Assembly (NCBI GenBank): GCA_964429575.1
Contig: CAYSCX010000083.1
Span: 1 to 6,208 of the forward strand
Source: CAYSCX01 sp964429575
Lineage (GTDB): Bacteria > Desulfobacterota > Binatia > Binatales > Binataceae
DNA length: 6,208 nt
Direction: 5' to 3'
Shown here: piece by piece, positions 1 to 6,208 of the stretch
Layout of the letters: each line of letters starts with the position of its first letter
How positions within the stretch are numbered: position 1 is the stretch's first letter
The notes under the pieces: generated by a model
What the model was told of the DNA's origin: nothing
Seen by the model: only the letters and a program-made list of their open reading frames with translations
Databases searched by the model: none
Program-made: the position numbers and the translations under genes

Positions 1-56
1 GCCGCCAGCGAGGGAGCATGACGCCGCGCGGTTCAGATGAGGCTCGCGGCCGGCTG

Positions 57-91
57 GCAGGCTGTTGAAAAAGGCATTTTCAACCGCCTGC
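57..91. repeat. Hairpin 1 of the upstream repeat element
   Basis: Arms 57-71 and 77-91 are reverse complements with one mismatch over 15 bases, separated by the loop AGGCA. The inner eight bases, GTTGAAAA and TTTTCAAC, pair perfectly. A terminator role is unlikely because the U-rich part lies inside the stem rather than after it. Confidence 0.7.
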
Positions 92-104
92 TCCCTCTCT
101 CGCG

Positions 105-123
105 TCTCCCCCAGAGGGGGAGA
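105..123. repeat. Hairpin 2 of the upstream repeat element
   Basis: TCTCCCCC (105-112) and GGGGGAGA (116-123) form a perfect eight-base stem around a three-base loop. No T-tract follows on the + strand. It lies between the two larger hairpins of the same element. Confidence 0.65.
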
Positions 124-149
124 AGATTAGGAAGGCAGCCGACTTTCAC

Positions 150-211
150 GCAGGGTGTTGAGGGAAAAGTCGATGCCAGGTTGGAACTCGAGGCTTTTCT
201 CAACACCCTGC
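150..211. repeat. Hairpin 3 of the upstream repeat element
   Basis: CAGGGTGTTGAG (151-162) and CTCAACACCCTG (199-210) are perfect reverse complements. The next inner segments, with AAAAG on the left and CTTTT on the right, also pair if two bases are bulged. The arms carry the same core motif as hairpin 1, so the two hairpins are probably related copies. Confidence 0.7.
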
Positions 212-290
212 TAGAGCGTCTAGCGGAGCAACCGTCCGTCGCCGTCCGAAGGGGGAGCAGGCGATAGCAGCAGCGAGCGAAGGTTCGGCG

Positions 291-2867
291 TTGGGGCGCG
301 TCGGCGAGATCGGAGCGGCCGCGGCGCTGGCACGGGCGGTCGCGCGTCTGGGCGACATCCCGCCTCTCTACCTGGTCGCGGTCGCGGTAGTCGTGGGCGA
401 TGCGCTCGGATGTGTGCGCGTCGCGGTGCCGCTTTGGGGCGCCGTCGCACTGGGACTCGCGGCGGCGATCGCGTTTGCGTTGCGGCGCAATTCGATCGGC
501 GTTGTCGCGACGATGATCGCGATCGCAGGAGCGGCGACGATTCCGTCGGCGAGGCTTCTGGAGCCACGCGGCGCGCCCGGTACGATTCGCGCGTTCACAG
601 ACCTTTCGCGCGTGACCATCGAGGGACGCGTCGCGAACGATCCGGAGTATCTGGATGATCGCACGCGGCTCGTAATCGACGTAGAACGCGCCGCGATTGA
701 AGGCGAAGCGCCGCAGCCGGCCTCGGGAATCGTGCGTCTGACGATTCTCGACGCCGCGAAATTCCATATCCGCGATCGGTTGCGCGCGACCGCGCGGATT
801 CACTTCCCGCGCAACCTCGGCAACCCCGGTGAGTTTGACTACGCGGCGTTCATGGCGCGGCGCGGGATCGACGCAACCATGTCATTGCCGCGCGACGCTT
901 TGGGTACGCCACGCTTCGAGATCGTCGAGCGGGGTGTGGCGGGAGCGGCTGGAGTCGTCGAGACGGCCCGCGCGCACATTCGGCGGTTCATCGACACGAA
1001 TCTCGCGCCAGTGGAGGCGGCCGAGATGCGAGCGCTGGTGATCGGCGACCAGACCGGCGTCTCGAAGACTTTGCGCGACCAATTCGTGCGCACCGGAACG
1101 GTTCATCTGCTGAGCATCTCCGGTCTGCATCTTAGTTTCGTCGCCGCGGCGGTCTTTCTGATTGTCCGGCTGCTGCTGATTCCCGCATTCGCGCTGACCA
1201 GCTTGGGGCGTGCGAACAAGATTGCCGCGGTGGCGGCGGTGGCGGCGGCGATCGCATATGCGCTACTCGCCGGTGATCGAGTTCCCACAGTGCGCGCGCT
1301 GATCATGGTGGCGGCGTACATGTTCGCGATTGTGATCGACCGCGGGCGCCAAGCGATTGCGAGTCTGGCGCTTGCGGCCCTGATCATCTGCATCGCGCTG
1401 CCCGGATCGAGCGCGGACATCGGATTTCAGCTCTCGTTCGCATCGGTGTTGGTGATTCTGCTCGGGATGCGCCGCTACGTCGCGTGGACGGCGAAGTTCA
1501 AGCAGGAGCGGTTGCTGCCGGTGGAGGAGGTCCCGCGCTCATGGGTGGTGGCGGAGTGGGCGGTCGGCTACGTCGCCGTTTCGTTCTGGGCACTCATCGC
1601 GACGGCTCCGTTGACCGCATTCCACTTCAATCAGTTTTCGCTGGTGGGCCTGGTTGCGAATCCGATCGTGGTGCCGATCATCGGACTCGGCGCGACGGTG
1701 AGCGGGCTCGGTGCGTCGGCCTTGAGCTTCGTGTCGATGCCGGCTGCGGGTGCGCCGCTCTGGTTTGGCGGCGTGTGTCTCGAGGTGGGTAATTGGTTCG
1801 TCGAGTGGTTCGGGAGTCTTCGGTTCGCGTGGACGCGCATCTTCACGCCGACGCCGCTTGAACTCGCGATCATCTATGTCTTGCTCGCCCTGTGGCTATT
1901 CGCGCCGCTCGCCACGCCGAGCGCGCCGGATCATCCGGCGCCGGGACGCGATTTTCGCCGGTTGGCACTGAGTTGGCGCGCCGCCGTGATTGCTGCGCTT
2001 GCGGTGCTCCTCGCAGCTGACGCGACATGGTGGATCGACGACCGCTACTTAAACCGCGGCCTGCGCGTGACCTTTCTCTCGGTGGGAGAGGGCGACTCGG
2101 CGGTGGTGCGATTCCCCGGCGGGCGCGTGATGGTGATCGACGGAGGCAGCGCGTTTGGCGACTTCGACATGGGCGAGCGCGTAGTCGGTCCTTATCTATG
2201 GTCGCGCAAGATCATGGAGGTCGATTACATGGTGGTAAGCCATCCCGATTATGACCATTTCGCGGGGCTGGAGTTCGTCGCGGAGAACTTTCCGTTGTCG
2301 GAGTTCTGGGCGACGGAAGCGCCGTCGACCAGCCGGAGCTACGCCGGGCTGCTCGCGACGGTCGCGTCCAGCGGCGCGACTTTGCAGCTCATCACCGGCC
2401 AGCCGCGCAGATTCGCGATTGCCGGTGTGACAATTGATGCAGTGGCGGCCGGCGCGCCCGGGACGGTGCGCACGAACGACAGCTCGATCGTCATGCGGGT
2501 CCGATTCGGCGAGTCGTCACTGCTCTTCACGGGCGACATAGAGGCGCGCGGCGAGGCGTCGCTGATCGCGCGCGGTGAGGATATCCGCGCGACGGTGCTC
2601 AAGGCGCCGCATCACGGCAGCAAGTCGTCATCGACGCCGGGGTTTCTCGAGGCGGTCGCGCCGTCGGTCGCGGTAATATCGGCCGGTTACGGAAACCGGT
2701 TTCATTTTCCCGCACCGGCAGTGCTCGAAAGACTTCAGCAACGAGGCGTGACCGTCTATCGCACCGATCTCGACGGCGCGGTGATGGTCGAAGCCACCAA
2801 GCAGTCGATGCGATTGCGGGCATATCGCGGACGCGCGGTGGAGCTTGAAATCGCGCGCGAGCATTAG
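291..2867 (+). CDS. comEC: ComEC/Rec2 family DNA-uptake channel protein
   Basis: An 858-residue protein, close to the usual length of full three-domain ComEC. In known systems this inner-membrane protein carries one DNA strand into the cytoplasm during natural transformation. The N-terminal region has hydrophobic segments (about 24-90) and a soluble DUF4131-like part with the NPGEFDY...ARRGI signature (178-193). The central Competence domain spans about 240-540. It has the SGLH motif (277-280), PTVRALIM (332-339), DIGFQLSFAS (376-385) and many membrane segments. The C-terminal metallo-beta-lactamase fold covers about 590-835. It shows SVGEGDS (597-603), VIDGG (615-619), HPDYDH (651-656), TGD (747-749) and APHHGS (772-777), so the metal ligands appear intact and nuclease activity is plausible. 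The start is TTG: the frame is open back to base 162 but offers no ATG, GTG or TTG before 291. A weak GAAGG lies seven bases upstream. No other competence genes are in the window, so a role in transformation is inferred from family alone. Confidence 0.95.
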   Translation: MGRVGEIGAAAALARAVARLGDIPPLYLVAVAVVVGDALGCVRVAVPLWGAVALGLAAAIAFALRRNSIGVVATMIAIAGAATIPSARLLEPRGAPGTIRAFTDLSRVTIEGRVANDPEYLDDRTRLVIDVERAAIEGEAPQPASGIVRLTILDAAKFHIRDRLRATARIHFPRNLGNPGEFDYAAFMARRGIDATMSLPRDALGTPRFEIVERGVAGAAGVVETARAHIRRFIDTNLAPVEAAEMRALVIGDQTGVSKTLRDQFVRTGTVHLLSISGLHLSFVAAAVFLIVRLLLIPAFALTSLGRANKIAAVAAVAAAIAYALLAGDRVPTVRALIMVAAYMFAIVIDRGRQAIASLALAALIICIALPGSSADIGFQLSFASVLVILLGMRRYVAWTAKFKQERLLPVEEVPRSWVVAEWAVGYVAVSFWALIATAPLTAFHFNQFSLVGLVANPIVVPIIGLGATVSGLGASALSFVSMPAAGAPLWFGGVCLEVGNWFVEWFGSLRFAWTRIFTPTPLELAIIYVLLALWLFAPLATPSAPDHPAPGRDFRRLALSWRAAVIAALAVLLAADATWWIDDRYLNRGLRVTFLSVGEGDSAVVRFPGGRVMVIDGGSAFGDFDMGERVVGPYLWSRKIMEVDYMVVSHPDYDHFAGLEFVAENFPLSEFWATEAPSTSRSYAGLLATVASSGATLQLITGQPRRFAIAGVTIDAVAAGAPGTVRTNDSSIVMRVRFGESSLLFTGDIEARGEASLIARGEDIRATVLKAPHHGSKSSSTPGFLEAVAPSVAVISAGYGNRFHFPAPAVLERLQQRGVTVYRTDLDGAVMVEATKQSMRLRAYRGRAVELEIAREH

Positions 2868-2891
2868 CGGGATTGATGTGGGGCGCGAGGG

Positions 2892-2920
2892 TTGACGCAT
2901 TGGGAGACCTGTGGGAAACT
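2892..2920 (+). promoter_or_regulatory. Possible sigma-70-type promoter for the DUF35-thiolase unit
   Basis: TTGACG (2892-2897) matches the -35 consensus at five of six positions. At the ideal 17-base spacing lies GAAACT (2915-2920), which matches TATAAT at only three of six. Its place 25 bases after the comEC stop and about 70 bases before the next start is sensible. No terminator is visible after comEC, so read-through could also drive these genes. Confidence 0.3.
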
Positions 2921-2935
2921 CCGTCGCGGATTGGG

Positions 2936-2960
2936 ACCGGCGTGCGGCCGGTGTTCGCAC
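2936..2960 (+). promoter_or_regulatory. Small overlapping hairpins in the leader of the DUF35 gene
   Basis: ACCGGC (2936-2941) and GCCGGT (2947-2952) form a perfect six-base stem with a five-base loop. An alternative stem, GTGCG (2942-2946) with CGCAC (2956-2960), shares bases with the first, so the two cannot form together. The structure ends 18 bases before the ribosome binding site. Stems this short arise easily by chance in GC-rich DNA, so any regulatory role is speculative. Confidence 0.2.
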
Positions 2961-2977
2961 TTACCGACCACTTTCCC

Positions 2978-2982
2978 GGAGG
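2978..2982 (+). promoter_or_regulatory. Ribosome binding site GGAGG that sets the DUF35 start
   Basis: GGAGG sits six bases before the ATG at 2989. This decides the start: an in-frame GTG at 2911 would add 26 residues that are arginine-rich and unlike the family, and it has no such site. Confidence 0.8.
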
Positions 2983-2988
2983 ATCAGC

Positions 2989-3435
2989 ATGGCCGAGCAG
3001 GCTCAGACCCCAGACACGGGACCGCGTCCGATTGTTCCGTTCCTCAAACTCACACCAAAACCGCATCTGGAGGCGCTCAAGTGCGAGAAGTGCGGCGCGA
3101 TGTTCCTCGATCCGAAGCGCATCGCGTGCTCCAAGTGCGGCGCGACCGCGGAGTCGCTCAAGCCGACGCCGCTATCCGATCGCGGTAAGGTTTACGTGTT
3201 CTCGGTGGTTCACCAGTCCTTCCCGGGCGTCAAGACTCCTTACGTGACGGCGATCATCGATCTGCCCGAGGGAATCAGCGTGCGGGCGAACCTGATCGAC
3301 GTGAATCCTGAGGAGGTTCAGAAAAATCCCAAGGGGGCTTTCGATCTTCCTGTGGAGATGACGACGCAGGTGGTCGCGAAGGATCGCGAAGGCCACGACG
3401 TGGTCTGTTTTGCATACCGTCCGGCCAAGAACTAG
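2989..3435 (+). CDS. DUF35 zinc-ribbon/OB-fold protein, probable thiolase partner
   Basis: A 148-residue soluble protein of the DUF35 (Zn-ribbon and OB-fold, acyl-CoA-associated) family. The N-terminal helical stretch (about 15-30) leads into a rubredoxin-like zinc ribbon with C32, C35, C47 and C50, a CxxC-x11-CxxC arrangement. The OB-fold follows (about 60-145), with the family-type strand TPYVTAIIDLPEGISVRAN (83-101). Known family members bind thiolase-like enzymes. In archaea one holds acetoacetyl-CoA thiolase and HMG-CoA synthase together, and in steroid-degrading actinobacteria DUF35 domains support SCP-x-like enzymes and hydratases. The thiolase gene begins 77 bases downstream on the same strand, so these two proteins very likely form a complex. 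By itself the protein is probably structural or substrate-channelling rather than catalytic. The family assignment is firm; the actual substrate is unknown. Confidence 0.92.
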   Translation: MAEQAQTPDTGPRPIVPFLKLTPKPHLEALKCEKCGAMFLDPKRIACSKCGATAESLKPTPLSDRGKVYVFSVVHQSFPGVKTPYVTAIIDLPEGISVRANLIDVNPEEVQKNPKGAFDLPVEMTTQVVAKDREGHDVVCFAYRPAKN

Positions 3436-3500
3436 ACTGATTTGAAAGGGCGATTGCGGACCAATCGATTCGACGGACTTAGCCCCGCGCTAGGCCGCCC

Positions 3501-3507
3501 AGAGGTG
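3501..3507 (+). promoter_or_regulatory. Ribosome binding site of the thiolase gene
   Basis: AGAGGTG lies five bases before the ATG at 3513 and is a good Shine-Dalgarno match. It supports this start, from which the protein begins directly with the family's first beta-strand. Confidence 0.7.
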
Positions 3508-3512
3508 TTGAG

Positions 3513-4673
3513 ATGAGAAATGTGTACGTGCTCGGAACGGGGATGATCAAATTCGGCCGCTATCCCGAGAAAACCGTTCCAGAACTGGGCGGCGAGGCGG
3601 CTCTGATCGCCATGAAAGACGCGGGAGTCAGCATCAAGGATGTCGAGCTGTTCGCCTGCGGAAACCTGTACCAGTCCAATGCGATGGTCGGGCAGAGAAT
3701 TCTGCAGCAGATCGGCCAGACCGGCATTCCGGTCATCAACGTATCGAATGCTTGCGCGACCGGCTCCACGGCGTTTCGCGAGGCGTACCTCGCGGTCGCA
3801 TCAGGGATGTACGACATCACCATGGCGGTCGGCGTTGAGCAGATGGGCAAGCAAGGATTGCTCGGCGGCGCGGGTGGCGGTGACCCCGCATACTCGACCG
3901 AGGGCAAGCTCGGCTCGGGCCTGATGCCCGCGGTGTTCGGCCAGGCCGGCATCGAGCATATGCGCAAGTACGGAACCAAGGTGGAGCACTTCGCCAAGAT
4001 TTCGGTGAAGTCCCACAAGCACGCGACCAAGAATCCGTTCTCGCAGTATCGCAACGAAGTGTCGCTCGAGGACGTGCTCAATGCGCGCATGGTCGGATTT
4101 CCGAACACTCTCTATATGTGCTGCCCGACCGGCGATGGCGCCGCGGCTGCGATCCTGGTGAGCGAGGACAAGCTGAAGCAGTACGCTGCGGGCCGCAAGC
4201 GCGCGAGGGTCGCGGCGTCAGTGTTGACCTCGGATCCGTGGACCGAGCGCGACCTGACTCTTCCCGACGTGAACACGCTGACGCAGCGCGCGTCCAAGCA
4301 GGCTTACGAGAAGGCGGGAATCGGCCCCGAAGATATCGCACTCACCGAGTTGCACGACTGCTTCGCCACCGCAGAACTCGTTCACTACGAGAACCTGTTC
4401 CTGTGCAAGGAGGGCGAGGCGGGCAAGTTCATCGACGAAGGCGGCGGCGTGCATCCGGACCTCGGCGGAAAAGCGCCGGTCAACGTCTCGGGCGGTCTGC
4501 TCTCCAAGGGACATCCGCTCGGCGCCACCGGTGTCGCGAACATTTGCGAAGTCGTATGGCATGTCACGCAGGACGAGCGCGCGAAGGCCCGTCAGGTGCC
4601 CAACGCGAAGGTCGGGCAGGCCCATGTAATCGGGCTCGGCTCGGCCTGCACGATCCATATTCTGACGGTTTAA
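3513..4673 (+). CDS. SCP-x-type thiolase (acetyl-CoA acetyltransferase-like)
   Basis: A 386-residue cytosolic thiolase-superfamily protein of normal length for SCP-x/lipid-transfer-protein thiolases. It begins with VYVLGTGMIKFGRYPEK, typical of the family's first strand. The nucleophile is C81 in SNACATGS (78-85). HDCF (281-284) takes the place of the NEAF motif of classical thiolases, which marks the SCP2-thiolase branch. GGLLSKGHPLGATG (327-340) supplies H334. Near the C terminus C379 lies in GSACTIH, and either C283 or C379 could act as the second acid/base. Since C81, H281 and H334 are present, true thiolysis or Claisen condensation is more likely than the retro-aldol cleavage of Ltp2-like members, which lack them. 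The chain has no SCP2 sterol-carrier domain. It lies 77 bases after the DUF35 gene and a terminator follows directly, so the two form one unit. The substrate (fatty, branched, aromatic or sterol-side-chain acyl-CoA) cannot be told from this sequence. Confidence 0.92.
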   Translation: MRNVYVLGTGMIKFGRYPEKTVPELGGEAALIAMKDAGVSIKDVELFACGNLYQSNAMVGQRILQQIGQTGIPVINVSNACATGSTAFREAYLAVASGMYDITMAVGVEQMGKQGLLGGAGGGDPAYSTEGKLGSGLMPAVFGQAGIEHMRKYGTKVEHFAKISVKSHKHATKNPFSQYRNEVSLEDVLNARMVGFPNTLYMCCPTGDGAAAAILVSEDKLKQYAAGRKRARVAASVLTSDPWTERDLTLPDVNTLTQRASKQAYEKAGIGPEDIALTELHDCFATAELVHYENLFLCKEGEAGKFIDEGGGVHPDLGGKAPVNVSGGLLSKGHPLGATGVANICEVVWHVTQDERAKARQVPNAKVGQAHVIGLGSACTIHILTV

Positions 4674-4704
4674 GATCGGGCGAAGACGCGTCAAGGAAGT
4701 GCCG

Positions 4705-4734
4705 AAAAGGGCCGCCCGAAAGGCGGCCCTTTTT
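4705..4734 (+). terminator. Intrinsic terminator after the thiolase gene
   Basis: GGGCCGCC (4709-4716) pairs perfectly with GGCGGCCC (4722-4729) around the loop CGAAA. The run TTTTT (4730-4734) follows directly. The A-run at 4705-4708 extends the stem with these Ts, so it could also work for transcripts on the other strand. It starts 31 bases after the thiolase stop and separates this unit from hisS. Confidence 0.93.
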
Positions 4735-4762
4735 CATTGGTCACGCGACCGTTAGATTTGAT

Positions 4763-4772
4763 GCACCGGTGC
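4763..4772. promoter_or_regulatory. Perfect 10-base palindrome in the hisS leader
   Basis: GCACCGGTGC is its own reverse complement and lies in the 177-base stretch between the terminator and hisS, about 140 bases before the hisS start. It could be an operator half-pair near an unrecognised hisS promoter. I see no convincing -35/-10 pair here: TTGATG at 4758 has no good -10 at proper spacing. A chance palindrome is quite possible. Confidence 0.18.
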
Positions 4773-4911
4773 CAGACGAAAGCGAAATACAGTCCGACCT
4801 AACGTCAGCGGTGCGCCGGCTGCCGGCCAACGAGGGCGTTCAACTCATCAAGTACCGGACGCTCCGCGATGCGACGCGGGCACGCTCCGCTTCGAAGACG
4901 GGCTGACCAAG

Positions 4912-6168
4912 TTGGAATCAACGCGGCTAAGGGGTTTCCGGGATCTGCTCGGCGCGCAAGCTCGCGCGGTGGGCATCGTGGAGGAACGCGCGCGGGCATT
5001 GATGGCGCGCTACAACGTGTCCGAGATTCGGATTCCCGTGCTCGAGCGCGCGTCGCTTTTTCAGCACACCACCGGCGAAACGTCAGACATCGTCGAGAAG
5101 CAGATGTTCGCATTCACGGATCGCGACGAAGAGTCGGCGCTGGTCGCGCTGAGACCGGAGGGAACGCCGGGCGTCGCAAGAGCGTACATCGAGGCAGGGT
5201 TGGACCGCAGCGATCCTGAGCAGCGCTTCTTTTATTCGGGTCCGATGTTTCGGCGCGAACGTCCGCAGAAGGGGCGCTACCGGCAGTTTCACCAGTTCGG
5301 CGTCGAGGTGTTCGGACGCGGCGACGCGGCGTGCGACGCGGAGCTGCTGATCATGATCGATGATCTGCGCCGCGACCTTGGTCTCACCCTCAGGTTCGAG
5401 ATCAACACGCTCGGTTGTCCCAAGTGCAGGCCGGCGTTTCGCAAGGTGCTGCTCGACTTCGGGCGCGCGCATCTTGCCGAACTCTGCGAGGACTGCCATC
5501 GGCGGCTCGACCGTAATCCACTTCGGGTTCTCGACTGCAAAACTGATGTGAAAGTCGCCGCAGCCGCACCGCGAAGCACCGATTACCTGTGCGACGAGTG
5601 CCGCGCGCACTTCGCTGCCGTCAAGGAACTTCTCACCGAGGCAGGCGTCGAGTTTCACGAGAATCCGCGGCTCGTGCGCGGTCTCGACTACTACACGCGC
5701 ACCGCCTTCGAGGTGCTGTCGGGCAACGTCGGCGCACAGTCGGCGGTTGTCGCGGGCGGGCGATACGACGGGTTGGTGGAGACGCTCGGCGGCGCGCCGG
5801 TGCCGGGAATCGGATTCGCAATTGGTGTGGATCGTCTGGCATTGGCGCTGGAAGCATCGGAAAAACTCGGAGAGCACGGGCCGGATGCCGCGCTCATCGC
5901 GGTTGGAGAATCCGCGGCGCGCGAAACGGTGGCGCTGGCGCGGCGGCTTCGCGCGGCGAAACTGAGCGTCGAGATGCTCTCGCCGGATCGCAAGCTCAAG
6001 GCGCTGATCGGCCGCGCTGACCGCATTGGCGCGCGCTACGCGGTCATCCTGGGTGACGACGAACTGAAGCGCGGCGTCGTTCAATTGCGCGATCTCCGCA
6101 AGAGTGAGCAGCGCGAAGTTCGCCTCGACGAGATCGAGTCCGCGCTTTCGAATCGGGACCGCGGCTGA
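4912..6168 (+). CDS. hisS: Histidyl-tRNA synthetase
   Basis: A 418-residue class II aminoacyl-tRNA synthetase of normal bacterial length. It joins histidine to tRNA-His in the cytoplasm, using ATP. The N terminus has the RGFRDLL signature (7-13). The catalytic core shows LRPEGT (80-85), motif 2 in FRRERPQKGRYRQFHQFGVE (113-132), the histidine-specific LVRGLDYYTRTAFE (254-267) and motif 3 GIGFAIGVDRL (299-309). The anticodon-binding domain covers about 325-415. The insertion domain holds seven cysteines: C169, C172, C192, C195, C209, C227 and C230. Many bacterial HisRS proteins share this arrangement, and it may bind zinc. All catalytic motifs are present, so this is not the HisZ regulatory paralogue. 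The start is TTG at 4912: the frame is open from 4762 with no ATG, GTG or TTG before it, and later starts would remove the RGFRDLL motif. No clear ribosome binding site precedes it, which is unusual for an essential gene. A terminator upstream implies its own promoter. Confidence 0.97.
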   Translation: MESTRLRGFRDLLGAQARAVGIVEERARALMARYNVSEIRIPVLERASLFQHTTGETSDIVEKQMFAFTDRDEESALVALRPEGTPGVARAYIEAGLDRSDPEQRFFYSGPMFRRERPQKGRYRQFHQFGVEVFGRGDAACDAELLIMIDDLRRDLGLTLRFEINTLGCPKCRPAFRKVLLDFGRAHLAELCEDCHRRLDRNPLRVLDCKTDVKVAAAAPRSTDYLCDECRAHFAAVKELLTEAGVEFHENPRLVRGLDYYTRTAFEVLSGNVGAQSAVVAGGRYDGLVETLGGAPVPGIGFAIGVDRLALALEASEKLGEHGPDAALIAVGESAARETVALARRLRAAKLSVEMLSPDRKLKALIGRADRIGARYAVILGDDELKRGVVQLRDLRKSEQREVRLDEIESALSNRDRG

Positions 6169-6208
6169 CGGTTTCGCGCTATTCCAGCGAAAGGTATCCT
6201 GCGAGCAC

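Larger units (their letters stand above)
54..214. repeat. MITE-like or REP-like inverted-repeat element upstream of comEC
   Basis: This non-coding block is built from hairpins. A motif of the form GCAGGsTGTTGA...AAAA occurs four times in alternating orientation: 57-71 (+), 77-91 (-), 150-168 (+) and 195-211 (-). The first pair makes a 15-base stem with one mismatch and a five-base loop. The second pair makes a perfect 12-base stem (151-162 with 199-210) that extends imperfectly inward. Between them lies a third hairpin, 105-112 with 116-123. The outer ends (54-75 and the reverse complement of 192-214) match at about 20 of 23 aligned positions, like terminal inverted repeats. No transposase is encoded and I see no clear target-site duplication. 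The block could be a non-autonomous mobile element, a dispersed palindromic repeat, or the transcript end of an upstream gene. The structure is seen directly; mobility is inferred. Confidence 0.55.

Noticed and set aside
1..53. Possible tail of an upstream gene
   Set aside because: TGA codons occur at 19-21 and 38-40, but too little sequence precedes them to tell coding from non-coding.
37..267. A 76-codon + strand frame across the upstream repeat element
   Set aside because: It lies almost wholly within the hairpin element, starts without a good ribosome site, and its arginine- and leucine-rich product resembles no family I know.
33..803. A 256-codon - strand frame across the upstream region and the start of comEC
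   Set aside because: The product is very arginine-rich with no recognisable domain, as expected for a GC-rich antisense shadow of comEC.
2911..2988. An upstream GTG start giving a longer DUF35 protein
   Set aside because: The added 26 residues are arginine-rich and unlike the family, and the strong GGAGG six bases before the ATG at 2989 fixes the later start.
4761..4802. A possible 13-codon histidine leader peptide for attenuation of hisS
   Set aside because: The frame from ATG 4761 holds only one histidine codon, and I see no competing terminator between it and hisS.
4118..4906. A 262-codon + frame overlapping the thiolase and running into the hisS leader
   Set aside because: Most of it is an out-of-frame shadow of the thiolase and it runs through the terminator hairpin. 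Only its last 45 or so codons are considered, as a weak small-frame finding.
5083..6084. A 333-codon - strand frame opposite hisS
   Set aside because: It is long only because the hisS codon bias avoids stops on the opposite strand. The product has no recognisable motif and hisS is certain.
6169..6208. Short inverted repeat TTTCGC (6172-6177) with GCGAAA (6187-6192) after hisS as a terminator
   Set aside because: The stem is only six bases, the loop is nine, and no T-run follows. The window ends too soon to judge what comes next.

Overview
The window is high-GC bacterial DNA with four complete protein genes, all on the + strand and with few gaps. Base composition, strong G/C third-position preference and gene content suggest a Gram-negative-like environmental bacterium, perhaps of a deltaproteobacterial, Binatota or Rokubacteria-like lineage. 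That placement is an impression from protein style, not a demonstrated affiliation.

Bases 1-290 hold no convincing gene. They contain a repeat-like element (about 54-214) made of hairpins, in which one short motif occurs four times in alternating orientation. A full-length comEC gene follows (291-2867, TTG start). It encodes a membrane DNA-uptake channel fused to a C-terminal metallo-beta-lactamase-fold domain whose metal-binding residues are intact.

After a 121-base gap with a possible promoter and a small hairpin comes a two-gene unit. The first gene (2989-3435) encodes a small DUF35 zinc-ribbon/OB-fold protein, and the second (3513-4673) an SCP-x-type thiolase. Both have good Shine-Dalgarno sequences, and a strong intrinsic terminator (4705-4734) closes the unit. 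Such pairs typically form a complex acting on acyl-CoA substrates. The substrate cannot be read from this sequence.

Downstream of the terminator and a 177-base leader lies hisS (4912-6168), a complete class II histidyl-tRNA synthetase with a TTG start. The last 40 bases contain no recognisable gene start.

Most of the window is ordinary: housekeeping, competence and acyl-CoA genes. The items most worth a second look are the inverted-repeat element before comEC, the DUF35-thiolase pair, and the hisS leader. I see no CRISPR array, RNA gene, transposase, toxin-antitoxin pair or defence system.
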